Of a stretch of DNA of 64,000 nucleotides, positions 27,029 to 35,131 are shown one piece after another. The notes below the pieces were generated by a model, which ran no database searches, had not been told where the DNA came from, and worked only from the letters and a program-made list of their open reading frames with translations. The position numbers and the translations under genes are program-made. The DNA is from an uncultured Oscillospiraceae bacterium (GTDB lineage Bacteria > Bacillota > Clostridia > Oscillospirales > Oscillospiraceae): contig CALWXF010000004.1 in assembly GCA_944385445.1 (NCBI GenBank), forward strand, positions 48,052 to 112,051, given 5' to 3'. Each line of letters starts with the position of its first letter. Position 1 is the stretch's first letter.

Positions 27029-28345
27029 TTACCAGGCCGAATTGACGGCGTTGGTGATGTCCCGGATGATTTCGGTCAGCTCCGGCTGGTCCTTCATCAT
27101 CTTCTCCACTCGGTTGATGGAGTTGAGGACGGTGGAGTGGTGGCGGCCGCCGAACTGCTGGCCGATTTCCGCCAGAGACAGCTGGGTCATCTCACGAATA
27201 ATATACATGGCCACGTTGCGGGCGGTGGTGATCTCCTTGTTCTGGCTCTGGCCCCGCAGGGCGTCGCTGTCCAGCTCGTAGAACCGGGCCACCTCCTGGA
27301 TGATGGTCTCCGCCGAGGGCAAGAAGTCCTCTTTGGCCCGGAGAATGTCCCGCACCGCCCGGATGGTGTTCTCCACATCCACCTGGGCCCCCATCAGCTC
27401 CTGGAAGGCCATGATCTTGTTGACTACGCCCTCAATTTGCCGCACGTTGGAGGTGATGTTCTCCGCCACATAGGACAGCACCGGGTCGGGGAGCACGATG
27501 CCCCGCTCCAGAGACTTGTTTTTCAGAATGGCCATACGGGTCTCGTAGTCCGGGGGCTGAATGTCCGCCGGGAGGCCCTGCTCGAACCGGGTCTTCAGCC
27601 GCTGCTCCAGCCGCAGCATCTCCTGGGGCGGGCGGTCGGAGGTGAAGACGATCTGTTTTTTCTGCTCATACAGGGTATTAAAGGTGTGGAACAGCTCCTC
27701 CTCGCTGGAGTCCTTGCCGGCGATGAACTGCACGTCGTCCATCAAAAACAGGTCCACCGTCCGATACTTGTCCCGGAAGCCCTGCATGTCGTTGCCGTGG
27801 CGCAGATTCGAGATGAGCTCGTTGACGAAGTCCTCGCTTTTGATGTACATGATCCGGTAGTTGGGGTGATTTTCCCGCACCCGGTTGGCGATGGCGTGGA
27901 GCAAGTGGGTCTTGCCCAGACCGGATTGGCCGTAGATAAACAGGGGGTTGTAGGCCCCGCCCGGCTCGTTGGCCACCTTCACGGCGGCGGTGAAGGCGAA
28001 TTTGTTGGTGGAGCCCACCACAAATCGGTCGAAGGTGTACTCCTGGAAGGCGGGGTCCCCGGGCTGGGTGGGTCCGGCCTTGCGGTACTGGTCCCGCTCC
28101 TGGGGGAGCATCAGGGTCACCGCCACATCAAAGGAGAACAGCTCCCGCAGTGCGTGTTCCACATTGGTCTGAAAGCGGGTGCGGATGATGTTGCGCTTGA
28201 ATTCGGTGGGGACGCAGAGAATGAGGCCGCTCTCATCCAGAGCCACCGCCTCCACGTCTCCAAACCAGGTTTCGATGGATACGGCGGTCATCTCCTTCTC
28301 CATCAAAGTCTTTACTTTTTCCCATACGTCAGCAGCTGACTTCAT
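27029..28345 (-). CDS. dnaA: Chromosomal replication initiator DnaA
   Basis: A 438-residue AAA+ initiator. Domain I spans about 1-85 (ADVWEKVKTLMEKEMTAVSI); a short linker follows; the AAA+ core has Walker A GQSGLGKTHLLHA, Walker B LFLMDDVQFIAGK and the arginine-finger region; domain IV ends with the DNA-recognition signature GGRHHSTVLNSINRV. The frame is open 79 codons upstream, but ATG 28345 follows GAGGAGGCTC and starts domain I correctly. Transcribed away from the divergent rpmH operon. Confidence 0.98.
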   Translation of the reverse strand: MKSAADVWEKVKTLMEKEMTAVSIETWFGDVEAVALDESGLILCVPTEFKRNIIRTRFQTNVEHALRELFSFDVAVTLMLPQERDQYRKAGPTQPGDPAFQEYTFDRFVVGSTNKFAFTAAVKVANEPGGAYNPLFIYGQSGLGKTHLLHAIANRVRENHPNYRIMYIKSEDFVNELISNLRHGNDMQGFRDKYRTVDLFLMDDVQFIAGKDSSEEELFHTFNTLYEQKKQIVFTSDRPPQEMLRLEQRLKTRFEQGLPADIQPPDYETRMAILKNKSLERGIVLPDPVLSYVAENITSNVRQIEGVVNKIMAFQELMGAQVDVENTIRAVRDILRAKEDFLPSAETIIQEVARFYELDSDALRGQSQNKEITTARNVAMYIIREMTQLSLAEIGQQFGGRHHSTVLNSINRVEKMMKDQPELTEIIRDITNAVNSAW

Positions 28346-28380
28346 GGCATGAGCCTCCTCAAACAAAACAAGAACATCGT

Positions 28381-28562
28381 CCCGCCTTCCCCACAGGAGG
28401 GCGGAACACCAAGCCGCTTCATGGGAACCCGGAGGTTCCGGCGGGTGCAGCGGCGCAGATCTCATACAAAGAATGCCCCAAAGGCGCAAAAAACCGTTCC
28501 CCTGGTCCTGTGTGCCGGGACTTTGGAGACAAGCGCCAAAGCCCCGGTGATCATCACCGGGG
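28381..28562 (-). promoter_or_regulatory. Structured 5' leader of dnaA
   Basis: Between the likely dnaA promoter and its start codon lie four hairpins: CCGCCTTCC/GGAGGGCGG (28381-28403), GGAACC/GGTTCC (28429-28444), a CTTTGG/CCAAAG stem (about 28521-28541) and a perfect 21-bp palindrome CCCCGGTGAT/ATCACCGGGG (28542-28562). The last two are close enough to compete. Its regulatory role is inference. Confidence 0.45.
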
Positions 28563-28600
28563 AAGCAGGAGAGCATGAGCATTGTGGATTGGTAACAAGC

Positions 28601-28629
28601 ATTATATCAAAAAAAACGCCAGAGGGCAA
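28601..28629 (-). promoter_or_regulatory. Promoter of dnaA
   Basis: On the minus strand TTGCCC (28629-28624), a 17-base spacer and TATAAT (28606-28601). This gives a leader of about 250 nt. Confidence 0.6.
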
Positions 28630-28770
28630 TTCTATATTTATATTGTAGCAGAAAAATTTCCACACTTTCTCCACAAATTGAGGAAAAACGGATGGTGTTG
28701 TTAAAAGGAAAAAATACCACCACAACATCTTGTGTTACCCAATTTGTGCGAAAAAAGATTGGAATTTTTC

Positions 28771-28799
28771 TTGACAGAAGGGGCAGATTTGGGTATAAT
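28771..28799 (+). promoter_or_regulatory. Consensus promoter of rpmH
   Basis: Perfect TTGACA (28771-28776), 17-base spacer, perfect TATAAT (28794-28799); a GCGCTATTGAGCGC hairpin lies about 7 bp downstream. Confidence 0.9.
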
Positions 28800-28919
28800 T
28801 TCGTGTGCGCTATTGAGCGCATTGATTTTACCGACCGCATCCCAATCGGGATGTTGTGGAGGGCGGCACAGCCCCCAGGGGCTTCGTGCTTTGCCAATCT
28901 GTACAGGAGGTGTTTCCGC

Positions 28920-29054
28920 ATGGTTCGTACCTATCAGCCCAAGAAGCGTCATCGCTCCAAGGTCCATGGTTTCCGTAAGCGCATGGCCACTGCCAACGGC
29001 CGCAAGGTTCTGGCTCGCCGTCGTGCCAAGGGCCGCGTCCGTCTCACCCACTGA
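28920..29054 (+). CDS. rpmH: 50S ribosomal protein L34
   Basis: 44 residues, beginning [21 protein letters not shown] and ending GRVRLTH, the full-length L34 pattern. The start ATG at 28920 follows ACAGGAGGTG. The frame is open further upstream without homology to anything. Confidence 0.98.
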   Translation: MVRTYQPKKRHRSKVHGFRKRMATANGRKVLARRRAKGRVRLTH

Positions 29055-29076
29055 TGGTGGCAACAGCGGCAACATC

Positions 29077-29133
29077 GGATATATGTGAATAAAGCAGGGG
29101 CGCGGGAGTAATCCCTCGCCCCTACATTCATAT
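29077..29133 (+). terminator. Long hairpin between rpmH and rnpA
   Basis: ATATGTGAAT/ATTCATAT enclosing AGGGGCG/CGCCCCT and GGGA/TCCC steps. No T tract; it may attenuate or process the rpmH-rnpA message. Confidence 0.5.
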
Positions 29134-29269
29134 GGGAGACCTTCCTCATGCCTCTGGGATGGATGGCAACGTCTCCTGGAGACCTTCCCATCTGTGCTCA
29201 CTCGGCCCCTTGCGGCCCGGGGAGCCTGTCATATTCCGATGTTCCAACCCTGATGAAGGGAGTTTTTTT

Positions 29270-29608
29270 GTGAAATACACGGTATCGTTAAAGGAAAACC
29301 ACATCTTCCGCCGTCTCTACCGCAAGGGCAGCACCGCCGCAGACAGCCGTCTGGCCATCTATGTGCGGCGCAACGGACGGCCCGGCAATCGGCTGGGCCT
29401 CACCGTGTCCACCAAGGTGGGACATGCTGTGGTGCGCAATCGGCTGCGCCGCCGCCTGCGGGAGATCTACCGCCTCCATGAGCAAGAGCTGGTGCGGGGG
29501 GTGGACCTGGTGGTGGTGGCCCGGGTGCGGGCCGGTTCCTCGTATTACCGACAGCTGGAGGAGTCCTTTGTGCGGCTGTGCCGCAAGCTGAATCTGGTGG
29601 AGAAGTGA
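29270..29608 (+). CDS. rnpA: Ribonuclease P protein component
   Basis: 112 residues; the protein partner of RNase P RNA in tRNA 5' maturation. The signature is [15 protein letters not shown] with the RNR motif, and the N-terminus has [15 protein letters not shown]. The start is GTG at 29270, preceded by GAAGGGAG; the upstream open frame (from 29132) crosses the intergenic hairpin and has no homology. yidD starts 4 bp after the stop. Confidence 0.95.
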   Translation: MKYTVSLKENHIFRRLYRKGSTAADSRLAIYVRRNGRPGNRLGLTVSTKVGHAVVRNRLRRRLREIYRLHEQELVRGVDLVVVARVRAGSSYYRQLEESFVRLCRKLNLVEK

Positions 29609-29612
29609 GACG

Positions 29613-29858
29613 ATGAAGCAGGTTTTGCTGTTTCTGGTGCGGTTTTACCGCAAGAACATCTCCCCCACCCGGCCTCCCTGCTGCCGCTTTATTCCCACCT
29701 GCTCCACCTATGCCCTTCAGGCCATTGAGGTCCACGGGGCGCTCAAGGGTGGGCTGTTGGCGGTGTGGCGGGTGCTGCGCTGCCATCCATTTCACAAGGA
29801 AAAAGGCTTCATCTACGACCCCGTACCACCGAAAAAAACTCGATTATCCAGGAGGTAA
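29613..29858 (+). CDS. yidD: Membrane protein insertion efficiency factor YidD
   Basis: 81 residues with the family core [20 protein letters not shown] (residues 11-30), [12 protein letters not shown] and [14 protein letters not shown]. Small membrane-associated helper thought to assist YidC. It lies in the usual rnpA-yidD-yidC order with 3-4 bp gaps. Confidence 0.96.
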   Translation: MKQVLLFLVRFYRKNISPTRPPCCRFIPTCSTYALQAIEVHGALKGGLLAVWRVLRCHPFHKEKGFIYDPVPPKKTRLSRR

Positions 29859-29861
29859 CAT

Positions 29862-31154
29862 ATGGATATCTGGCAAATCCTTATGACGCCCTTTAGCTGG
29901 CTGCTGGAGACCTTCTGTCGGGTCTTCGACAACTACGGCGTGGCGCTGATCTTCTTTACCCTGGTGGTGAAGGTCATCCTCTTCCCCCTGTCTTTGAAGG
30001 GCAAGAAGAGCATGATCAAGATGAATCTGCTCAACAGCCAGGTCAAAGAGATCCAGCAGCGCTGCGGCAATGACCGGGAGCGTTATAGTCAGGAGGTCAA
30101 CAAGCTCTATGCGGACAACAACGTCAGCCCCATGGGCGGCTGCGGTTGGTCCCTCATCCCTCTGGCCATCCTGATGCCTCTGTATGCCATCATCCGCCGA
30201 CCCCTCAAGTATTTGATGGGTCTGAGCGATGCAGGCACCACCGCTGTGGCCAACGCCCTGGGATTGCAGGGCTTTGTGGCCGGCTCCGGCTACGGTGAGC
30301 TGACCCTGGCTTCCCTAATCAATAGCGACCAAGCGGTATCAGCCGCAACGACTGCGGCTGGTGTGTCAACTGGCACCATCTTTGTCATCAACTTTAACTT
30401 CCTTGGCCTGGATCTGTCCCAGATCCCCAACTGGAACTTCTGGGATGGCGGCATCACCCCCAACTCCGTGGGTCTGTTCCTGCTGCCCGTCATCTCCGCC
30501 TGCCTGTCCCTGCTGTCCATGATCGTGTCCCAGCGCACCAACCAGATGAACGCCAACCAGAAGCCCGCCGGCATGAACTCCATGATGATCATGAGCCCCC
30601 TGATCTCTCTGTGGATCGGCTTTGCCATGCCCGCCGGCTTGTGTGTGTACTGGATCGCCAACTCCCTGTTCATGATGGTGCAGGAAGTCATCTGCGGCAA
30701 GATGCTCAAGAAGGACTATGAGGCCGTCCAGCGTGAGATGGAGGCCGCTGCCCTGCGGGCCAAGGAGGCCGAGAAGGAGCGCCGCCGCCAGGCCGCCCAG
30801 CGCAAGGCCCAGGCCATCGCCGCCAACAAGGGCAAGAAGGTCAAGGAGAAGAAGAACAAGGGCGTGGATGTCACCGCCAGCCGGGAGGGTATGCGTACCT
30901 ATGCCCGTGGCCGTGCCTACGACCCCAACCGCTACCCCATCACCCCCTATGTGGACCCCAACCCCGTCCGCCACACCGTGGAAGAGGACGTGGAGCCGGA
31001 GGAGACCGAGAACGTGGTGGAGGAGAACACCACCACCCCGGTGATCCCCCCCGTGGTCCCCGAGGCCGTGGAGGCCGACCAGGACCTGGACCAGGATGGG
31101 GAATATGAGGAGGCCTACGCCCCCGAGAGCGAAGAGCAAGACCCCAAGGGCTAA
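29862..31154 (+). CDS. yidC: Membrane protein insertase YidC/OxaI family
   Basis: 430 residues. Segments that would span the membrane include GVALIFFTLVVKVILFPLSL, WSLIPLAILMPLYAIIRRPL, GLFLLPVISACLSLLSMIV and ISLWIGFAMPAGLCVYWIAN. The conserved positive residue of the insertase groove (Lys in LSLKGKKSMIKM region) is present. After about residue 285 comes a long Lys/Arg/Ala-rich then acidic tail (EVEADQDLDQ-like), extended compared with Bacillus SpoIIIJ (261); longer tails are common in this clade. The ATG follows AGGAGGTAAC. khpB follows after 17 bp. Confidence 0.96.
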   Translation: MDIWQILMTPFSWLLETFCRVFDNYGVALIFFTLVVKVILFPLSLKGKKSMIKMNLLNSQVKEIQQRCGNDRERYSQEVNKLYADNNVSPMGGCGWSLIPLAILMPLYAIIRRPLKYLMGLSDAGTTAVANALGLQGFVAGSGYGELTLASLINSDQAVSAATTAAGVSTGTIFVINFNFLGLDLSQIPNWNFWDGGITPNSVGLFLLPVISACLSLLSMIVSQRTNQMNANQKPAGMNSMMIMSPLISLWIGFAMPAGLCVYWIANSLFMMVQEVICGKMLKKDYEAVQREMEAAALRAKEAEKERRRQAAQRKAQAIAANKGKKVKEKKNKGVDVTASREGMRTYARGRAYDPNRYPITPYVDPNPVRHTVEEDVEPEETENVVEENTTTPVIPPVVPEAVEADQDLDQDGEYEEAYAPESEEQDPKG

Positions 31155-31171
31155 GGAAGGAGTGCACCATC

Positions 31172-31948
31172 GTGCTGAAGTTTATTGAAGTAACCGGCAA
31201 GAATGAGGACGAGGCCATTGCCAAGGGTCTGGCCCAGCTGGGTCTGGACCGGGACGATGTGTCTCTGGAGATTTTGGAGCGAGGCAAGACCGGCTTTTTG
31301 GGCATCGGTTCTGTGCCCGCCAAGGTAAAGCTCACCTATGAGGCCCCCGATGAGGCCCCTGTGGTGGAGGAGAAGCCCGCCCCTGCCCCCGCCCCCGTGG
31401 TGGAGGAGAAGGTGGTGCCCGTGGTGGCCACCCAGAGCGTGGAGGTGGAGCCCGCCCAGACTTCCACACCTGTGGTGGAAGTTGTGGACGACGACGTGGC
31501 CCAGGCCATTCTCCGCTTCCAGTCCGGCCTGTTCGCCCAGATGGGTGTGGAGGCCACGTCCCAGGTGACCCGGGACGGGGACACCTACCAGGTGGTGCTG
31601 CAGGGGGACAACATGGGCGCCCTCATTGGCCACCGGGGCGAGACCCTGGACGCCATCCAGCAGCTCACCGGCTATGTGGTCAACCGTGGCCGCAGCCACC
31701 GGGTGCGCATCCATGTGGATGCGGAAGGGTATCGTGCCCGCCGGGAGGAGGCCCTCCAGCGGCTGGCCCACAAGACCGCTGCCAAGGTGGTCAAGTACCG
31801 CCGCAACATCACCCTGGAGGCCATGAACGCCTACGAGCGCCATGTCATCCACGCCGCCCTCCAGGATGTGGCTGGTGTGAGCACCTATTCCACCGGCACC
31901 GAGCCCAACCGCCGCACGGTTGTGGCTTACACCCCTCAGAAGCGCTGA
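31172..31948 (+). CDS. khpB: RNA-binding protein KhpB/Jag (EloR)
   Basis: 258 residues. The Jag-N domain covers about 1-52 (FIEVTGKNEDEAIAKGLAQLG), followed by a Pro/Val/Glu-rich linker, a type II KH domain with the GxxG loop in LIGHRGETLDAIQQL (about 150-164) and a C-terminal R3H domain (RRNITLEAMNAYERHVIH). It partners KhpA and affects cell elongation in other Firmicutes. The start is GTG 31172 after GGAAGGAG. In Bacillus mnmE follows; here a family A element does. Confidence 0.95.
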   Translation: MLKFIEVTGKNEDEAIAKGLAQLGLDRDDVSLEILERGKTGFLGIGSVPAKVKLTYEAPDEAPVVEEKPAPAPAPVVEEKVVPVVATQSVEVEPAQTSTPVVEVVDDDVAQAILRFQSGLFAQMGVEATSQVTRDGDTYQVVLQGDNMGALIGHRGETLDAIQQLTGYVVNRGRSHRVRIHVDAEGYRARREEALQRLAHKTAAKVVKYRRNITLEAMNAYERHVIHAALQDVAGVSTYSTGTEPNRRTVVAYTPQKR

Positions 31949-31964
31949 GAGATCAACCATTTTA

Positions 31965-31993
31965 TGGCCTGCTGTGGAAGTCCACGGCAGGCC
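31965..31993 (+). terminator. Hairpin after khpB
   Basis: TGGCCTGCTGTGGA/TCCACGGCAGGCCA followed by TTGTTGT; T tract weak. Confidence 0.55.
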
Positions 31994-32050
31994 ATTGTTG
32001 TATTCCTGCTTTCTCTCTGGGGAGAGGGGACAGTCCGTAGGGCTTGTCCT

Positions 32051-32616
32051 TCTCCGATTTCCTCGGTGGAAACCAGCGCCCCCACCGGGGACGCTCCGCT
32101 GGGGTGACTTTCTGAGTGGGCAGAAAGTCACCAAAGACCCACCAAAGGCGGGGCCTTCCCCCGCCTTGTGGAATCCACCCCGCGGTACTGGGTGTCCCTG
32201 CGTGCTCCTTGTTTCGGCCCTGGTCCTGGTGGGGTCACATAGGTGGCGTGAAAATTCTACCGAACGTGCCTGCTCCTCTGTGTGGCTGTTCTTCTATTGC
32301 CAGGGCCTTACTCTGGTGTGCCGCTGTTCCCAGCGATCGTGGGCTTGGCTCCCGGCGGCGGGAACGCCGCTTCTCCAAGGTAGGCCCGGATGTGGAAATT
32401 GCCCAGCTGTAGGGCCAGCTGCCCAAGGTGGCCTGGTGTGGTGGCAGTAGCAGGAGCCACAGCAAGAGTTGCGGGCCGAACCTAGGCTTGACGCAGTTCC
32501 AGCCTCGTACCCCAGGGGGGTACTTAGGGGGGAACGCCCTAAGTGGCTTTTCGTCCATTTTGGCCAGTCAAAATGGACCCCCAGCGGGGAGCGCGTTCCC
32601 TAGGCTTCCAAGCCTG
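32051..32616 (-). repeat. Family A element, complete (Y left, X right)
   Basis: The opposite orientation to the copy at 5191. Variable hairpins: TGACTTTCTG/CAGAAAGTCA left and TCCATTTTGG/TCAAAATGGA right, the latter a stem sequence seen only here. A degenerate B-like tail (GGAGAGGGGACAGTCCGTAG, about 32020-32044) adjoins its left end. It fills most of the 754-bp khpB-yaaO gap. Confidence 0.85.
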
Positions 32617-32702
32617 AACTATCTAAAATAGATGAACCATCTCCACATAGGACTGGAGACAAACCCTGTTTTTCATAAAGCATGAAAAAGGATGTGATTC
32701 CT

Positions 32703-34013
32703 ATGACTCCCCTCTACGACCGTCTGGTGGAGCTGTCCCAGCTCCCCCTCACCCGCCTGGATATGCCCGGCCACCACGGCCGCCCCGCCCCCCCGCTGGA
32801 CTTCTGGCCCGCCCACCTGGATGTCACCGAGCACCCCGCCACCGGGGACCTCTTCGACCCCGAGGAGGATGACCCCATCGCTGAGGCCCAGGCCCTGTGG
32901 GCCAAAGCCGTGGGCATGGAGTCCTGCCTCTTCCTCACAGGCGGCTCCACCCAGGGCATCCACGCCGCCCTGGCCCTCACCGCCGGAGTGGGCGGTGAGG
33001 TGCTGCTGGACCGGGGCTCCCACCGCTCCGTGTTCAACGCCCTGGCCCTCTTGGACCTCACCCCCCACTACCTCCCCCGCCCCTGGCTGGCCCAGGAGGG
33101 GGTCACCGGGCCCATCCAGCCCCAGGACGTGGAGCAAGCCCTGAAAAACCACCCAAATATTAAAACGGTGTGTATAACCTCTCCGACTTATTACGGCATG
33201 TTGTCTGATATTCCCGCCCTTGCGGAAATTTGCCACGCCCACGGGGCCAAGCTCATGGTGGACGGGGCCCATGGGGCCCACCTGCCCTTTTTGGGTTACA
33301 CCGGGTACCAGGCCGCTGATGTAGTGGTGGTGTCCGCCCACAAGACCCTCCCCGCCCCCGGCCAGACCGCCCTGCTGCTGGCCCAGGGGTACACCCCGGA
33401 CCAGCTGCGGTGGGCGGCCTCCCTCTACGGCACCTCCTCCCCCAACTATGTGATGATGGCGGCGTTGGATGTGGTGCGGGACTACCTGGAGGGGGACGGG
33501 CGGCCAGCTTACACAGAAACCGTGCAGCTTGTGGAAAACTTGCGGTGTACCTACCCCGCCCTGCGCCCGGTGGGCGTGGAGCTGGACCCCACCCGGCTGG
33601 TGCTGAAGTGTAAGGACGGCTATGGGGTGGCCCGCACCCTCATGGACCGGGGGATTTATTACGAGATGGCGGACTCGGGCCATGTGGTGTTCATCTTCAC
33701 CTGTGCCGACGGCCCCCGCACGGTGGCCGCCCTCACCGCCGCCCTGAAGGGGGTAGAGCTGGGGGGAGCCTCCCTCCTGCCCCCGCCGCCCCCGCCCCCC
33801 CAGCAGCTCATGAGCCCCCGGCAGGCCCTGTTTGCCCCCACGAAAGAGGTGGCCTGGGACCAGGCGGAGGGGGAAGTGTGCGCCCAGCAGCTGGCCCCCT
33901 ATCCCCCGGGTATCCCCGTGGTGGCCCCCGGCGAAAAAGTAGACAAAAAACATCTGGCCTATTTGGCCCAGATAGGATATAATACTGAGTATATCAAAGT
34001 GGTCCATCGTTGA
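32703..34013 (+). CDS. PLP-dependent Orn/Lys/Arg decarboxylase family protein (YaaO-like)
   Basis: 436 residues of the fold-type I arginine/lysine/ornithine decarboxylase family. The PLP-lysine is in VVVSAHKTLPAPGQTALL (about residue 210), the Asp contacting the PLP nitrogen in LMVDGAHGAHLPF, and the N-terminal LTRLDMPGHHGRP corresponds to the family's PGHK box. It is shorter than inducible decarboxylases (700+), like Bacillus YaaO/SpeA. Substrate is not predictable from sequence. I prefer ATG 32703 (AAAAAGGATG upstream); an in-frame ATG at 32682 lacks a ribosome-binding site. A proline run (PPPPPPPQ) lies near residue 360. Confidence 0.85.
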   Translation: MTPLYDRLVELSQLPLTRLDMPGHHGRPAPPLDFWPAHLDVTEHPATGDLFDPEEDDPIAEAQALWAKAVGMESCLFLTGGSTQGIHAALALTAGVGGEVLLDRGSHRSVFNALALLDLTPHYLPRPWLAQEGVTGPIQPQDVEQALKNHPNIKTVCITSPTYYGMLSDIPALAEICHAHGAKLMVDGAHGAHLPFLGYTGYQAADVVVVSAHKTLPAPGQTALLLAQGYTPDQLRWAASLYGTSSPNYVMMAALDVVRDYLEGDGRPAYTETVQLVENLRCTYPALRPVGVELDPTRLVLKCKDGYGVARTLMDRGIYYEMADSGHVVFIFTCADGPRTVAALTAALKGVELGGASLLPPPPPPPQQLMSPRQALFAPTKEVAWDQAEGEVCAQQLAPYPPGIPVVAPGEKVDKKHLAYLAQIGYNTEYIKVVHR

Positions 34014-34035
34014 CCCGACGTAAGGGGGAGATCCT

Positions 34036-34359
34036 ATGAAATTGATCATTGCTATCATCAACCATGACGACGTGGGTACCGTGACCCAGAACCTGTCCAA
34101 GAAGGGGTTTTCGTCCACCCGTCTGTCCACCACCGGCGGCTTTTTGATGGCGGGCAACGTGACGCTGCTCATCGGTGTGGAGGACGAGAAGGTGCAGGCA
34201 GTGATGGACATCATCCGGGAGTACTCTCACAGCCGCAAGCAGCTCATCCCCACCGCCTCCGAGATGACCTATGGGTACATCCCCACCATGCCTGTGGAGG
34301 TCACCGTGGGGGGCGCCACCGTGTTTGTGGTGGATGTGGAACGGTTTGAACGGCTGTGA
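34036..34359 (+). CDS. darA: Cyclic-di-AMP receptor protein DarA/PstA (YaaQ)
   Basis: 107 residues of the PII-like family that binds c-di-AMP as a trimer. Diagnostic stretches: MKLIIAIINHDDVGTVTQNL, the T-loop region STTGGFLMAGNVTLLIGVED, and the C-terminal VEVTVGGATVFVVDVERFERL. The ATG follows AAGGGGGAG. Bacillus has the same yaaO-(tmk)-yaaQ-(yaaR)-holB-yaaT order; tmk and yaaR are missing here. Confidence 0.96.
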   Translation: MKLIIAIINHDDVGTVTQNLSKKGFSSTRLSTTGGFLMAGNVTLLIGVEDEKVQAVMDIIREYSHSRKQLIPTASEMTYGYIPTMPVEVTVGGATVFVVDVERFERL

Positions 34360-35105
34360 TGGACCTGCCCCAGACCCTCTCCCACGCCTATCTCATCACC
34401 GGAGGCAGTGAGGAAGGCCGACGGGAGCTGGCCCTGCGGCTGGCCTCGGCCTATCTGTGTACGGGACACCCCGTCCCCTGCGGGGTGTGCCGGCATTGCC
34501 GGAAGGTACAGGGCGGCATCCACCCCGATGTGCAGTGGGTGACCACCCTGGCGGACAAGCGGGAAATTACCGTAGATCAGGCCCGGAAGCTCCGGGCCGA
34601 TCTCTATGTCACCCCCAATGAGGGGGCCCGGAAGGTGTATATCATCCACCCCGCCGACGCCCTCAACCCGGCGGCCCAGAACGCCCTGCTGAAAAGCCTG
34701 GAGGACGGCCCTGCCTACGGGGCCTTTCTTCTGCTGGCAGAGCAGCCCGGGCGGCTGCTGGAGACGGTGCGGAGCCGGTGCGAGACCCTGTCCCTGCCCC
34801 CCCAGGAGGACCAGCCCGACCCCCAGCAGCTGGAGAAGGCCCAGGCCCTGGCCCAGCTGCTGCTGACGGGCAGCGAGCTGGAGGTGGCCGGGCAGCTCAC
34901 CGCTCTGGAGCTGGAGAAGCCCAAGAGCGCCCAGCTGCTGGAGCTGCTCTCCCTCACCGAGGGGTGTGTAGCCGGACAGCTGGCCCAGCATCCCCAGCGA
35001 GGGGTGAAGCTGCTGAAAATCTTGAAGCAGTGCCGGGAAAACGGGGTGTACAACCCCGGCCCCGGCCACATGCTGGGGTGGGTGTGCGCCCGCCTGTTCG
35101 CCTGA
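34359..35105 (+). CDS. holB: DNA polymerase III subunit delta'
   Basis: 248 residues of the clamp-loader family. A zinc-type Cys cluster is visible in CTGHPVPCGVCRHC (about 30-43), then ITVDQARKLRADLYVTPNEG and the SRC-type motif in LLETVRSRCETLSLP. The Walker A site is degenerate, as expected of delta'. ATG 34359 overlaps the darA stop by one base; a GTG one codon earlier is an alternative. Confidence 0.92.
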   Translation: MDLPQTLSHAYLITGGSEEGRRELALRLASAYLCTGHPVPCGVCRHCRKVQGGIHPDVQWVTTLADKREITVDQARKLRADLYVTPNEGARKVYIIHPADALNPAAQNALLKSLEDGPAYGAFLLLAEQPGRLLETVRSRCETLSLPPQEDQPDPQQLEKAQALAQLLLTGSELEVAGQLTALELEKPKSAQLLELLSLTEGCVAGQLAQHPQRGVKLLKILKQCRENGVYNPGPGHMLGWVCARLFA

Positions 35106-35131
35106 TTTCCATATACGACGGAGGAACATCC

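Larger units (their letters stand above)
28346..28769. other. Putative origin (oriC) region between dnaA and rpmH
   Basis: A divergent gap without genes. The rpmH-proximal part (about 28600-28770) is much more AT-rich than the rest of the window and has DnaA-box-like TTTCCACA (28654) and TCTCCACAA (28668). With dnaA and its cluster on one side and the rpmH operon on the other it is the classic Firmicute origin position. The unwinding site cannot be fixed by eye. Confidence 0.6.

Noticed and set aside
29132-29269. N-terminal extension of rnpA
   Set aside because: The region forms the tail of an intergenic hairpin and the predicted residues do not match RNase P proteins; GTG 29270 with GAAGGGAG fits.
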